Shown here piece after piece: positions 1 to 9,165 of a stretch of DNA of 64,000 nucleotides (position 1 is its first letter; each line of letters starts with the position of its first letter). The position numbers and the translations under genes were made by a program. Origin of the DNA: Nocardia higoensis NBRC 100133 (GTDB lineage Bacteria > Actinomycetota > Actinomycetes > Mycobacteriales > Mycobacteriaceae); NCBI RefSeq assembly GCF_000308595.1, contig NZ_BAGA01000098.1, positions 38,385 through 102,384 of the forward strand, read 5' to 3'. The notes under the pieces are model-generated. The model made no database searches. It saw only the letters and a list, made by a program, of their open reading frames with translations, and had not been told where the DNA came from.

Positions 1-707
1 GCCCGGCGCGCGGTGACCCCGGCGCGCAGACCGCGCTCGGCCAGTCCGCGCACCTCGTCGACCAGACCCGAGGCGAACATCAGCGCGGTGCGGCGTTCGA
101 TGCGCTCGTCGAGTTCGGCGGTGTCGCGGTCCACGCCGAGCACGACGGCGCCCCATCGCGGCGTGCCGATGCCGGGCGCGGACGCCGCGAACGGCTTGCC
201 GGTGAGCTCGACGACCTCGAGCGCGCGCACCATCCGCCGCCCGTCGGTGGGCAGAATCGTCTGTGCCGCAACCGGATCGGCCGCGCGCAGGGCCTCGTGC
301 ACGGCCGCCACTCCCCCGGACTCGAGCAGTCGCTCCCACTTGGCCCGCACCGCCGGATCGGTGGCCGGGAATGCCCAGTCGTCGAGCAGCGCCTGGACGT
401 ACATCATCGAGCCGCCCACGATCACCGGGGTGCGCCCGCGCGCCATGATCGCCTCGACATCGGCGATGGCGTTGCGCTGGTAGGTGGCGACACTGGCGGT
501 CTCGGTGACCTCGAGGACGTCGAGCTGGTGATGCGGGATACCCCGGCGCTCGGCGACCGTGAGTTTGGCCGTGCCGATGTCCATGCCGCGGTAGAGCTGC
601 ATCGCGTCGATATTGACGATCTCGCCGTCGAGGCGTTCGGCGAGGGCGAGGCCGAGATCGGATTTGCCGGTGGCGGTGGGACCGACCACCGCGATCGGCA
701 CCGTCAT
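1..707 (-). CDS. miaA: tRNA dimethylallyltransferase MiaA (C-terminus cut by window edge)
   Basis: Transfers a dimethylallyl group to N6 of A37 in tRNAs that read UNN codons, the substrate step for MiaB. The visible 235 codons start with ATG and carry the P-loop GPTATGKS at about residues 9-16, then the family motifs DAMQLYRGMDIGTAK and GGSMMYVQALLDDW. The frame is open to the left edge, so the last part of the roughly 300-residue family is missing. Its ATG overlaps the stop of the upstream dioxygenase-like gene by 4 bp (ATGA), so the two are probably translationally coupled. miaB lies 4 kb away in the same orientation, as in mycobacteria. Identification is firm. Confidence 0.95.
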   Translation of the reverse strand, partial: MTVPIAVVGPTATGKSDLGLALAERLDGEIVNIDAMQLYRGMDIGTAKLTVAERRGIPHHQLDVLEVTETASVATYQRNAIADVEAIMARGRTPVIVGGSMMYVQALLDDWAFPATDPAVRAKWERLLESGGVAAVHEALRAADPVAAQTILPTDGRRMVRALEVVELTGKPFAASAPGIGTPRWGAVVLGVDRDTAELDERIERRTALMFASGLVDEVRGLAERGLRAGVTARR

Positions 708-1579
708 CGCGCCCTGCCTTCCCGGTCGTCCCCCCGACGCCACACGCTCACGTGATAGCCGACGCCGAACGGCGCGTCCCGATAGTAGGTCCGCACGAGG
801 GGGTCGGCGGCGTCGGGGGCGAACAGGCCGGCCAGCACCTGATGGGCGGGCCGGCCGTCGACACCGAGTCGCGCGCACAGTGCCGGGTCCAGGGCGCGCA
901 GCGCGGCGCGGTCACCGGCGTCCAGCGCGTCGTCCAGGCGCCGCTGGACCTCGGGCGCCTGCTCCTGGAAGTAGCCGGGGGCGCTGGTCGACAAGGTCCG
1001 GGCGCCATCGGCGACGACGAGCACACCGTGCGGCTCCGGGTCGGCGTCGAGGGCGGTGCGCAGCCGCTCGCCCACCGCGAGGCAGTCACCGGGCGCGGCG
1101 TCCGCGGCGACCAGGCAGGCACGGGCCCGCGTACCGGGAGCGGCACGGCCTCGCAACCACGCGGCGATCAGCACGGGTAGCGGCACATCCGGATCCGGAT
1201 CAGCAGCCGCGGACAGCGCTGCCGCGGACATTCCGACGGTCACATCGGCCCCGAATCCCCGGAATGTGCCCGCGAGGCCGGAGCCGAATTCCCGGACCGG
1301 CGCCGCCGTGACCGAATGCGCCGGAGCCGGCGAACCGGCGCGCGAATCGCCCGCGCCGGAGCCGGCGGCCGAGCCGGAGCCCGCGGGCGAGGGCGCCGCG
1401 TCTACTCCGACGACCGTCCATCGGGCGATACCGGCGAGTTCGCCGACGGCCGCGAGCGCGGCGGCGCGCACCCGCGTCACCTCGGCGACGGGGTCGTTCC
1501 CGGCCGTCCCGGATCGACCGCCGCAGAGCTCGGGAACCAGGACCGGCGGCGAAGGTACGAGAGCCGCAATGCTGAACAC
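704..1579 (-). CDS. Class III extradiol dioxygenase subunit B-like protein (Rv2728c-like)
   Basis: A 291-residue Ala-rich protein of the kind found directly upstream of miaA in mycobacteria (Rv2728c position). The N-terminus, VFSIAALVPSPPVLVPEL, resembles the start of class III extradiol/MEMO-like folds, and the Asp/His-rich C-terminal half fits that fold. I see no complete metal-binding set, so catalysis is unproven. GTG at 1579 is chosen because it gives the typical start, although its upstream GGCGAG is a weak ribosome site. The frame runs further upstream, but that part has no family character. The 4-bp overlap with miaA suggests co-expression and perhaps a link to tRNA modification. Function unknown. 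Confidence 0.8.
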   Translation of the reverse strand: MFSIAALVPSPPVLVPELCGGRSGTAGNDPVAEVTRVRAAALAAVGELAGIARWTVVGVDAAPSPAGSGSAAGSGAGDSRAGSPAPAHSVTAAPVREFGSGLAGTFRGFGADVTVGMSAAALSAAADPDPDVPLPVLIAAWLRGRAAPGTRARACLVAADAAPGDCLAVGERLRTALDADPEPHGVLVVADGARTLSTSAPGYFQEQAPEVQRRLDDALDAGDRAALRALDPALCARLGVDGRPAHQVLAGLFAPDAADPLVRTYYRDAPFGVGYHVSVWRRGDDREGRAR

Positions 1580-1860
1580 CTCGCCAACCGTATCGGTTCG
1601 CCGTGACGCGCCGACGCGGCGCCGGGTGGGCGGCGGCGGGCGGGTTCGAGTGTCTGTCGGGTCAATTGCTGCCGGGATTGATAGTGTCGGGGGTGCGACA
1701 ACCCAGGTCATCACGGGTTGCCACCCGCACAGACCCGTGGGACGCCCTACCGCCCACGAGCGACCCGGACGCGTCCGTCGCGGCGGCTGGAGAGCAGGTC
1801 GAACGGGATGAACCAGGGTGTAACCAGGCAGCCGTGACGCGCGGCAAAGGACGGAGAGCA

Positions 1861-3237
1861 ATGACCGACAGCAACGGAACCGCGAAGGCCACACCCGGCA
1901 GCGCGCCGCGTCCCTCCGGTGCCCCCAAGCCGGGCGGATCCAAGCCCCATCCCAAGCCGCACGCGGTCAAGCCGGCCCCGGGCCCGGCCCAGCAGCATCC
2001 CCATCCGGTCGTGGTGCCCACGGTGTCCGATCCCGCCCGATGGGGCCGGGTCGACGAGGACGGCACAGCGTGGGTGAAAACCGCCGAGGGCGAGCGCGTC
2101 GTCGGCTCCTGGCAGGCGGGTGACGCGGCCGAGGGCCTGGCCCATTTCGGCCGCCGATTCGACGATCTCGCCACCGAGGTCGCCCTGCTCGAGGCGCGGC
2201 TGGCCGCAGGCGCCGACGCTCGCAAGACCAAGGCCGAGGCGATCCGCCTCGCCGAATCGCTGCCCACCGCGGCCGTCATCGGCGACGTCGACTCGCTGGC
2301 GCAGCGTCTGCGGGCGATCACCGAACACTCCGAGGAAGCCGCGGCGCACGCCAAGGAGGAGAAGGAGCGCACCCGCCACGAGCACACCGAGCGCAAGGAG
2401 GCGCTGTGTGCCGAGGCCGAGCAGATCGCCGCGGAATCCACCCAGTGGAAGCACGCGGGCGACCGGTTGCGCGAGATCCTCGAGGAGTGGAAGACCATCC
2501 GCGGCGTCGACCGCAAGGTCGACGACGCGCTGTGGAAGCGCTACTCGAAAGCCCGCGAGGCGTTCAATCGCAGGCGCGGGGCGCACTTCGCCGAACTGGA
2601 TCGGGAGCGGGCGGCGGCCAAGACACGCAAGGAAGAGCTGTGCGTGCGGGCCGAGGAACTGTCCGATTCCACCGACTGGGCGGGCACCGCCGCCGTCTTC
2701 CGTGATCTGCTGAACGAGTGGAAGGCCGCGGGCCGCGCGCCGCGGGAAGCCGACGAAGCGCTGTGGCGCCGGTTCAAGAGCGCCCAGGACGTGTTCTTCG
2801 CGGCCCGCAATGCCGCGGTGTCCGAACGCGATGCCGAGTTCGAATCGAACGCGGCCGCCAAGGAAGAGCTGCTGGCCGCCTACGCCCACCTCGATCCCGC
2901 CCAGGATCTGGACGCCGCCCGCGCCGGGTTGCGCGAGTTGCAGGAACGCTGGGAGGCGATCGGCAAGGTGCCGCGCGAGCGGATGCACGAGCTCGAGAGC
3001 AAATTGCGCGCGATCGAGAAGCGGGTCCGCGAGGCCGTCGACGATCAGTGGCGGCGCACCGACCCCGAGGCGATGGCGCGCGCCGCGCAGTTCCGGGAGA
3101 AGGTCGCGCACTTCGAGGAGCAGGCCGCCAAGGCCGAGGCCGCGGGCCGCGATCGCGACGCCGAGAAGGCTCGCGAACAGGCCAAGCAGTGGCGCGAATG
3201 GGCCGAAGCGGCCGAGGGCGCGGTCAGCAACCGCTGA
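1861..3237 (+). CDS. DUF349 domain-containing coiled-coil protein (Rv2731-like)
   Basis: A 458-residue cytoplasmic protein. A Pro/Lys-rich N-terminal 60 residues is followed by repeated charged helical blocks typical of DUF349, each containing a W-K or W-x-x-I-x-x-V signature (for example LREILEEWKTIRGVDRKVDD and LLNEWKAAGRAPREADEAL). The C-terminus is a long Arg/Glu/Ala coiled coil. The start at 1861 has a good ribosome site (AAAGGACGGAGAG); the frame continues 258 bp upstream without family sequence. It is divergent from the extradiol-like gene and convergent with the membrane protein at 3316, sharing a terminator with it. Same place as Rv2731. Function unknown. Confidence 0.88.
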   Translation: MTDSNGTAKATPGSAPRPSGAPKPGGSKPHPKPHAVKPAPGPAQQHPHPVVVPTVSDPARWGRVDEDGTAWVKTAEGERVVGSWQAGDAAEGLAHFGRRFDDLATEVALLEARLAAGADARKTKAEAIRLAESLPTAAVIGDVDSLAQRLRAITEHSEEAAAHAKEEKERTRHEHTERKEALCAEAEQIAAESTQWKHAGDRLREILEEWKTIRGVDRKVDDALWKRYSKAREAFNRRRGAHFAELDRERAAAKTRKEELCVRAEELSDSTDWAGTAAVFRDLLNEWKAAGRAPREADEALWRRFKSAQDVFFAARNAAVSERDAEFESNAAAKEELLAAYAHLDPAQDLDAARAGLRELQERWEAIGKVPRERMHELESKLRAIEKRVREAVDDQWRRTDPEAMARAAQFREKVAHFEEQAAKAEAAGRDRDAEKAREQAKQWREWAEAAEGAVSNR

Positions 3238-3253
3238 ACCTCCCGCGAGACGA

Positions 3254-3287
3254 AAGGCGCCGCCGGGTTCCCACCCGGCGGCGCCTT
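3254..3287. terminator. Bidirectional intrinsic-type terminator
   Basis: A perfect 14-bp inverted repeat, AAGGCGCCGCCGGG / CCCGGCGGCGCCTT, with a 6-nt loop (TTCCCA), followed by TTCTTCG on the plus strand. It sits between the convergent DUF349 gene and the membrane protein gene ending at 3316, so it can serve both. Confidence 0.8.
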
Positions 3288-3315
3288 CTTCGTCGTCGTT
3301 CTCGTCCGGCGGTGA

Positions 3316-4068
3316 CTAGTCCTCGCCGGACAGGCGCTTGCGGTCACGCTCCTCGGCGGCGGCAGCGGCATTGCGACGCTGCTCCTCGGCGGCCAGCTGC
3401 AGTGCCGTGCGGCTCCACACCACACGCACCCAGTGGAAGGTCAGCACGACGACCGCGAAGGTGCCGATGACCAGGCCGATACCCGGCCCGGCGCCCACGT
3501 AGTCGTCCAGACCGGGAGTCTGGCGGTGCCAGATCGACAGCACGCCGAAGAACGACGCCAGCGCGGAACCGGCGACCGCGAACCAGGCCAGCACCCAGCG
3601 CCTGGTCATCAAAGCGAGCAGCGAGAAGCCGATGCCGAACACGGCGGCGAACCAGACGAACAGTCGTGAGGGCAGGCCGATGTGCTCCAGGCGCGCGGCG
3701 TCGGTGCCCAGCAGCACGTCGAAGCCGCGGGCGCTGCCCGCATGCGAGAGCACCAGCGAGAACAGGAGCACGAAGACCGCGATCGCCACCACCATCGCGC
3801 GGGCCCCGGGGTCGATCTCCCCCGCGATGCGCCGTTCGACGGCATCGAGCTCCGCACGGAATTGGTCGAATTCCCCATCGGTATTGCTACTGCTCTGCTC
3901 GACGGAGCTCACCGCGTCGCCTCCTGGGTCGTCACCGGCATCGGATCGGTCGCGATCCACTCTGCCATCCGTGCCCGCGTCGGCCGCATCCGACCCACTA
4001 CGTGACGTAGTATCCGGGTCGGCGTCCTCGTCGCGATCGTCCCGGTCGTCCCGGTCCGGCCCGCTCAT
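3316..4068 (-). CDS. Four-TM membrane protein with acidic N-terminal tail (Rv2732c-like)
   Basis: A 250-residue integral membrane protein of unknown function. Residues 1 to about 85 are very rich in Asp and Ser. Four hydrophobic segments follow (near AMVVAIAVFVLLFSLVL, LFVWFAAVFGIGFSLLALM, WVLAWFAVAGSALASFFGVL and IGLVIGTFAVVVLTFHW), then an Arg/Ala/Glu helical tail. Its ATG overlaps the miaB stop by 4 bp (ATGA), so it is coupled to miaB exactly as Rv2732c is coupled to Rv2733c. No catalytic motif is visible. Confidence 0.88.
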   Translation of the reverse strand: MSGPDRDDRDDRDEDADPDTTSRSGSDAADAGTDGRVDRDRSDAGDDPGGDAVSSVEQSSSNTDGEFDQFRAELDAVERRIAGEIDPGARAMVVAIAVFVLLFSLVLSHAGSARGFDVLLGTDAARLEHIGLPSRLFVWFAAVFGIGFSLLALMTRRWVLAWFAVAGSALASFFGVLSIWHRQTPGLDDYVGAGPGIGLVIGTFAVVVLTFHWVRVVWSRTALQLAAEEQRRNAAAAAEERDRKRLSGED

Positions 4069-5597
4069 GAGCCGCACCCGGTCGAGCAGCCCGCGATGAC
4101 CGGCTCCGGCGCGGGTGCGCCGATCCGGGGCAGACCGAGCCCGACGCCGATCGGCGCGGTCTTCGGGGTGACGCCGCGCTCGTGCGCGTCGCCGGCACGG
4201 GTGCGCCGGTGATTCCTGATCTCGGAGTCGGCGATCAGATGGTGCGGCGCGGCCTCGGTGATGTCGACGGTCACCAGATCGCCGGGGCGGATCGGCTCGG
4301 CGGTTCCGCCCGGGCGGAAATGCACCAGCCTGCCGTCGCGCGCCCGGCCGCTCATCCGCGCGGTGGCGGCATTCTTCTTGCCCGCCCCCTCGGCTACCAG
4401 CAGTTCGACCTCGCTGCCGATCAACTCCCGGTTGGCCGCCAGCGAGATCTCCTCCTGCAGCGCGATGAGCCGGTCGTAGCGCTCCTGGACCACCTGCTTG
4501 GGCAACTGATCGGGCATCTCGGCGGCAGGCGTGCCGGGGCGCTTGGAGTACTGGAAGGTGAACGCGCTGGTGAACCGCGCCTGCCGCACCACGTCCAGGG
4601 TCTCCTGGAAGTCCTCCTCGGTCTCGCCGGGGAAGCCGACGATGATGTCGGTGGTGATGGCCGCATGCGGCATGGCCGCGCGCACCTTCTCGATGATGCC
4701 CAGGTAGCGGGCCTTGCGGTAGGAGCGGCGCATGGCCTTGAGCACCCGGTCGGAGCCGGACTGCAACGGCATGTGCAACTGCGGGCAGATATTGGGCGTC
4801 TGCGCCATCGCCTCGATCACGTCGTCGGTGAACTCGGCCGGATGCGGCGAGGTGAAGCGCACCCGTTCCAGTCCTTCGATGCTCCCGCAGGCGCGCAGCA
4901 GTTTGGCGAACGCGCCGCGATCGCGCGGTTCGTCGGGATCTGCGAAGGAGGCGCCGTAGGAATTGACGTTCTGGCCGAGCAGTGTCACCTCGAGCACGCC
5001 CTGCTCGACGAGCGCCTGCACCTCGGCGAGCACGTCGCCGGGCCTGCGGTCGACTTCCTTGCCACGCAGTGAGGGCACGATGCAGAAGGTGCAGGTGTTG
5101 TTGCAGCCCACCGAGATCGATACCCAGCCCGCGTAGGCGGATTCCCGCTTGGCGGGCAACGTCGAAGGGAACGCCTCGAGCGACTCGAGGATCTCGACCT
5201 GGGCCTCTTCGTTGTGCCGGGCGCGTTCGAGCAGCACCGGCAGCGAGCCGAGGTTGTGCGTGCCGAACACCACATCCACCCACGGCGCCTTGCGCACCAC
5301 GGTGTCGCGGTCCTTCTGCGCGAGGCAGCCGCCGACGGCGATCTGCATGCCCGGCCTGCCCGCCTTCACCGGCGCGAGATGGCCGAGCGTGCCGTAGAGC
5401 TTGTTGTCGGCGTTCTCACGCACCGCGCAGGTATTGAAGACCACGAGATCGGCCGTCGCCCCCGGCGTGGCCTTGACGTAGCCCGCATCCTCGAGCAGGC
5501 CGGACAAGCGTTCGGAATCGTGCACGTTCATCTGGCAGCCGAAGGTGCGGATCTCGTAACTGCGTTCTCCGTTCATCACCTGTCCGATCGATTCCAC
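4065..5597 (-). CDS. miaB: tRNA-2-methylthio-N6-dimethylallyladenosine synthase MiaB
   Basis: A radical-SAM methylthiotransferase that adds the 2-methylthio group to i6A37 in tRNA after MiaA. All six cluster cysteines are present: C21, C57 and C91 in the N-terminal UPF0004 domain bind the auxiliary 4Fe-4S cluster, and C165-x3-C169-x2-C172 (GCNNTCTFC) is the radical-SAM site. A TRAM domain follows near residues 385-460, then a short low-complexity tail with two Cys. The GTG start at 5597 gives 510 residues; ATG at 5576, seven codons later (MNGERSYEIRTFGC), is equally credible. The downstream membrane gene overlaps it by 4 bp. The gluABCD operon starts 170 bp away in the opposite direction. Confidence 0.96.
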   Translation of the reverse strand: MESIGQVMNGERSYEIRTFGCQMNVHDSERLSGLLEDAGYVKATPGATADLVVFNTCAVRENADNKLYGTLGHLAPVKAGRPGMQIAVGGCLAQKDRDTVVRKAPWVDVVFGTHNLGSLPVLLERARHNEEAQVEILESLEAFPSTLPAKRESAYAGWVSISVGCNNTCTFCIVPSLRGKEVDRRPGDVLAEVQALVEQGVLEVTLLGQNVNSYGASFADPDEPRDRGAFAKLLRACGSIEGLERVRFTSPHPAEFTDDVIEAMAQTPNICPQLHMPLQSGSDRVLKAMRRSYRKARYLGIIEKVRAAMPHAAITTDIIVGFPGETEEDFQETLDVVRQARFTSAFTFQYSKRPGTPAAEMPDQLPKQVVQERYDRLIALQEEISLAANRELIGSEVELLVAEGAGKKNAATARMSGRARDGRLVHFRPGGTAEPIRPGDLVTVDITEAAPHHLIADSEIRNHRRTRAGDAHERGVTPKTAPIGVGLGLPRIGAPAPEPVIAGCSTGCGS

Positions 5598-5769
5598 CGG
5601 TCCAGGGTACGGGGCCGTTCACGGTCGCCGTACACGGCATCCGCGCAGGCCCGGCGTGGCGGGCGAGGATTGCACTCCGGCGTTACGAGGCAGTGACGGC
5701 GCGGCGTGGCGCTACGGCGTGTCGCGGAAAGCGGGGCAAATCGTCGATTTCCCCTTAAGGTCAAGGACC

Positions 5770-6579
5770 ATGAGCGATGCCGCCGCCCCGACCGGCACGA
5801 CCGGCGACGACCCGAAATCGGAGGCCGCCACCGCGGTTTCCACTCCGCCGATGATCTCGATGCGCGCTGTCGACAAACACTTCGGCAAGCTCCACGTGCT
5901 GCGTGACATCAATCTGGAGGTCTCCCGCGGCCAGGTCGTCATCGTTCTCGGCCCGTCCGGATCCGGAAAGTCGACCCTGTGCCGGACCATCAACCGGCTC
6001 GAACCGATCGACTCCGGCGCCATCGCTGTCGACGGTGTTCCGCTGCCCTCGGAAGGCAAGGCCCTGGCCGCGCTGCGCGCCGACGTCGGCATGGTCTTCC
6101 AGTCGTTCAATCTGTTCGCGCACAAGACGATTCTCGACAATGTGATGCTCGCGCCGGTGAAGGTGCGGCGGGTCAAGAAGGAACAGGCGCGCAGCCGCGC
6201 GATGGAACTGCTCGAGCGCGTCGGCATCGCCGATCAGGCCGACAAGTATCCGGCCCAGCTGTCCGGCGGTCAGCAGCAGCGGGTGGCCATCGCCCGCGCG
6301 CTGGCGATGGACCCCAAGGTCATGCTGTTCGACGAGCCGACCTCCGCGCTCGACCCGGAGATGGTCAACGAAGTCCTCGATGTGATGGTCTCGCTGGCCA
6401 AGGACGGCATGACCATGCTGGTCGTCACCCACGAAATGGGCTTCGCCCGGCGTGCGGGCGACCGGGTGCTGTTCATGGCCGACGGCTCCGTCGTCGAGGA
6501 CACCGACCCCGAAACCTTCTTCACCACACCGAAATCCGAACGAGCCAAGGACTTCCTGGGCAAGATTCTGAGCCACTGA
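5770..6579 (+). CDS. gluA: Glutamate ABC transporter ATP-binding protein
   Basis: The ATPase of a polar amino acid importer (GluABCD type), 269 residues. Walker A is GPSGSGKST at residues 61-69, the signature is LSGGQQQR, Walker B is VMLFDEPT, and the switch His lies in VVTHEMGF. The start at 5770 follows AAGGTCAAGGACC. The frame extends upstream without homology. It is the first gene of a four-gene operon with the lipoprotein binding protein and two permeases and is probably membrane-associated through them. Glutamate as substrate is inferred from similarity to the corynebacterial/mycobacterial gluABCD gene set. Confidence 0.93.
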   Translation: MSDAAAPTGTTGDDPKSEAATAVSTPPMISMRAVDKHFGKLHVLRDINLEVSRGQVVIVLGPSGSGKSTLCRTINRLEPIDSGAIAVDGVPLPSEGKALAALRADVGMVFQSFNLFAHKTILDNVMLAPVKVRRVKKEQARSRAMELLERVGIADQADKYPAQLSGGQQQRVAIARALAMDPKVMLFDEPTSALDPEMVNEVLDVMVSLAKDGMTMLVVTHEMGFARRAGDRVLFMADGSVVEDTDPETFFTTPKSERAKDFLGKILSH

Positions 6580-6632
6580 GCCTTCCCGCCCGGACCACGG
6601 CAGCGAAAATCACACAAGGAGTTAGGAACTCG

Positions 6633-7466
6633 ATGAGGATCACCCGTGCACTTCGTTTCGGCGTCGGGGCGCTCGCCCTGGCCCTGGCCGCCACCGGCTG
6701 CGGCGGCGGTGACGAGGGCAGCGCCCTCGACCATGCCAAGGAAGGCAAGCTCACCATCGGCATCAAGTACGACCAGCCGGGTCTGGGATTGCGCACCAAG
6801 GACGGCACCTACACCGGGTTCGACGTGGCGGTCGCGGAATACGTGGCGGGCAAGCTGGGCGTGCAGCCCGACGGCATCACCTTCAAGGAAGCACCGTCGG
6901 CACAGCGCGAGACGCTGATCGAGAACGGGCAGGTCGACTTCGTCGTCGCCACCTACTCCATCAACGACAAGCGCAAGGAGAAGGTCGACTTCGCGGGTCC
7001 CTACTATGTCGCGGGTCAGTCGCTGCTGGTGCGAGCCGACAACACCGACATCACCGGTCCGGAATCGTTGAACGGCAACAAGAAGCTGTGCTCGGTGAAG
7101 GGCTCGACCCCGGCGCAGAACGTCAAGGACAAGTACGCCAACGAAGTTCAGCTGCAGGAGTTCGACACCTACTCGCTGTGCGTGGAGGCGCTGCGCAACG
7201 GCTCGGTCGACGCGGTGACCACCGACGACATCATCCTGGCGGGTTTCGCCGCCCAGTCCCCCGGCCAGCTCAAGGTCGTCGGCGACACCTTCACCACCGA
7301 GAACTACGGCATCGGCTTGGCCAAGGGCGACCAGGAGGCCCGCGACCAGATCAACGACGCGCTCGAGGAGATGATCTCCTCGGGTGCGTGGGAGGCCGCA
7401 CTGAAGGAGAACGTGGGCGCCGCAGACTTCACCCCGTCACCCGCACCGCAGGTCGACCGCTACTGA
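6633..7466 (+). CDS. gluB: Glutamate-binding lipoprotein of ABC transporter
   Basis: Family 3 solute-binding protein, 277 residues, anchored outside the membrane. The signal peptide ends in a lipobox, LAATGC, with the lipid-carrying Cys at residue 23 followed by Gly-Gly-Gly. The mature part shows the SBP_bac_3 pattern (LTIGIKYDQPGLG, YTGFDVAVAEYVAGKLG, DFVVATYSINDKRKEKVDFAGPYY). A good ribosome site (AAGGAGTTAGGAA) precedes ATG 6633. It lies 53 bp after gluA; a strong hairpin in the gap to gluC may let it be made in excess over the permeases. Confidence 0.93.
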   Translation: MRITRALRFGVGALALALAATGCGGGDEGSALDHAKEGKLTIGIKYDQPGLGLRTKDGTYTGFDVAVAEYVAGKLGVQPDGITFKEAPSAQRETLIENGQVDFVVATYSINDKRKEKVDFAGPYYVAGQSLLVRADNTDITGPESLNGNKKLCSVKGSTPAQNVKDKYANEVQLQEFDTYSLCVEALRNGSVDAVTTDDIILAGFAAQSPGQLKVVGDTFTTENYGIGLAKGDQEARDQINDALEEMISSGAWEAALKENVGAADFTPSPAPQVDRY

Positions 7467-7477
7467 GCCGGGGCTGA

Positions 7478-7509
7478 GCGGGGCGGTCCGCCGACGCGGG
7501 CCGCCCCGC
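7478..7509 (+). terminator. Intercistronic hairpin between gluB and gluC
   Basis: Inverted repeat GCGGGGCGG (7478-7486) / CCGCCCCGC (7501-7509) with a 14-nt loop, 12 bp after the gluB stop. Such hairpins after binding-protein genes commonly act as partial terminators or protect the upstream mRNA from 3' decay. That role is inferred here. Confidence 0.55.
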
Positions 7510-7552
7510 ACCCGCTCGACCACCACACACCGATGGGAGGGACGCGCCGGCC

Positions 7553-8224
7553 GTGTTCGACCTGATCTCGGAATACGACACCCAGATCCTCGAAGCGTTC
7601 TGGGTCACGATCAAACTGACCTTCTTCTCGGCGATCGGCGCGCTGCTGCTCGGCACGATCGTCGCCGCGATGCGCGTGTCCCCGATCCCGGTCGCGCGCT
7701 GGCTGGGCACCGCCTACGTCACGATCTTCCGCAACACCCCGCTGACCCTGATCATCGTGTTCTGTTCGCTCGGCCTGTATTCGGCACTGGGCTGGACGCT
7801 GGCGGGCGACTCCATCGTCGACAACAACTACCGGTGGGCGATCGTCGGTCTGAGCGTCTACACCGCGGCGTTCGTGTGCGAGTCGCTGCGGTCGGGCATC
7901 AACACCGTGCCGCTCGGCCAGTCCGAGGCGGGGCGCTCGCTCGGCTTCGGATTCGCCCAGAACCTGCGGCTGGTGGTGTTGCCGCAGGCGTTCCGGGCGG
8001 TGATCGCCCCGCTGGGCAGCGTACTGATCGCCCTGACCAAGAACTCCACCATCGCCGCGGCCATCGGCGTCGCCGAAGCCGCGCACCTGATGGCCGAGAT
8101 GATCGAGAACGAAGCGGCCCTGCTGGCCATCGGCGCGATCTTCGCCTTCGGCTTCGTCCTGATCACTCTGCCGACGGGTCTGTTCTTCGGCTGGCTCGCG
8201 AAACGATACGAGGTGTCCCGATGA
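7553..8224 (+). CDS. gluC: Glutamate ABC transporter permease GluC
   Basis: Inner-membrane permease of the HisMQ/GlnP type, 223 residues, with five predicted hydrophobic segments and the EAA-loop region (EAGRSLGFGFAQNLRLVVLPQAFR) that contacts GluA. GTG at 7553 is preceded by GGGAGGG, about 9 nt upstream. Its stop overlaps the gluD start by 4 bp (ATGA), so the two permeases are made together. Confidence 0.92.
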   Translation: MFDLISEYDTQILEAFWVTIKLTFFSAIGALLLGTIVAAMRVSPIPVARWLGTAYVTIFRNTPLTLIIVFCSLGLYSALGWTLAGDSIVDNNYRWAIVGLSVYTAAFVCESLRSGINTVPLGQSEAGRSLGFGFAQNLRLVVLPQAFRAVIAPLGSVLIALTKNSTIAAAIGVAEAAHLMAEMIENEAALLAIGAIFAFGFVLITLPTGLFFGWLAKRYEVSR

Positions 8225-9117
8225 GCTCAGGCGCTTCCGTTCTCTTCGACGCGCCCGGCCCCCGGGCGCGGATCCGCAACCACGCCTTCTCGGTCCTGGT
8301 CGCCCTCGCGATCGTCGCCGCAGGCTACTACCTGTACGGGGCCTTCGCGGACAAAGGCCAGTTCGAGGCCGCGAAATGGAAGCCGTTCCTGGAGCAGGAG
8401 GTCTGGACGACCTATCTGCTGCCCGGCTTGCGGGGCACCATCGTCGCGGCGGCGCTGTCCATCGTGTTCGCGATGGTCCTCGGCATGATCTTCGGCATCC
8501 TGCGCCTGTCCGAGCACCGCTCGGTGCGGATAGTCGCGGGGACGATCGTGGAGTTCGCCCGCGCCATCCCGGTGCTGATCCTGATGATCTTCTTGTTCGC
8601 GCTGTTCAGCGAATACAACCTGTTCAAGTCCGACGATCTGGCGCTGGCCGCGGTCGTCACCGCACTGACCATCTACAACGGCTCGGTCATCGCCGAGATC
8701 GTGCGGGCGGGCATCCGCTCGCTGCCGCGCGGGCAGACCGAGGCGGCGCTCGCGGTGGGCATGCGCAAGAACCAGCTGATGCGGCTGATCCTGCTGCCGC
8801 AGGCGATCACCGCCATGCTGCCCGCCCTGATCTCGCAGATGGTGGTGGCGCTCAAGGACACCGCCCTCGGCTACCAGATCACCTATGTCGAGATCGTGCG
8901 CTCCGGCCAGCAGCTCGGCGCGGCCGAGAGCAACACCGTTCCCGCCCTGCTCGTCGTCGCGCTCATCATGATCGCCCTCAACAGCGCGCTCACGGTCGTC
9001 GCGACCGCCGTGGAGAAGCGGCTGCGGGCACGGAAGAAGGGCAAGGGCACCGGCGCCGCGCTGGCGCCGGAGTCGATCATGACCGACGCCGCACCGGGGA
9101 TGGACCTGAAGAAGTAA
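8221..9117 (+). CDS. gluD: Glutamate ABC transporter permease GluD
   Basis: Second permease, 298 residues. It has a cytoplasmic N-terminal tail, a first TM segment near residues 25-45 and a periplasmic stretch, then the conserved permease core with the EAA motif (TEAALAVGMRKNQLMRLILLPQA). A Lys/Gly-rich C-terminal tail ends in MDLKK. Start and upstream stop overlap by 4 bp. It is the last gene of the operon and is followed by a strong bidirectional terminator. Confidence 0.92.
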   Translation: MSSGASVLFDAPGPRARIRNHAFSVLVALAIVAAGYYLYGAFADKGQFEAAKWKPFLEQEVWTTYLLPGLRGTIVAAALSIVFAMVLGMIFGILRLSEHRSVRIVAGTIVEFARAIPVLILMIFLFALFSEYNLFKSDDLALAAVVTALTIYNGSVIAEIVRAGIRSLPRGQTEAALAVGMRKNQLMRLILLPQAITAMLPALISQMVVALKDTALGYQITYVEIVRSGQQLGAAESNTVPALLVVALIMIALNSALTVVATAVEKRLRARKKGKGTGAALAPESIMTDAAPGMDLKK

Positions 9118-9122
9118 CCGGA

Positions 9123-9152
9123 GGCGGCGCGGGTCGACAGATCCGCGCCGCC
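9123..9152. terminator. Bidirectional terminator between gluD and recX
   Basis: Perfect 10-bp arms GGCGGCGCGG / CCGCGCCGCC with a 10-nt loop, between two convergent genes. There is no T-run, which is usual in this group. Confidence 0.7.
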
Positions 9153-9165
9153 GCACGGCATCCGG

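Noticed and set aside
3316..5283. Minus-strand open frame of 655 codons that ends in the Rv2732c-like protein
   Set aside because: Its first 400 codons are out of frame with miaB, which has all six cluster cysteines; only the last 250 codons are the real membrane protein.
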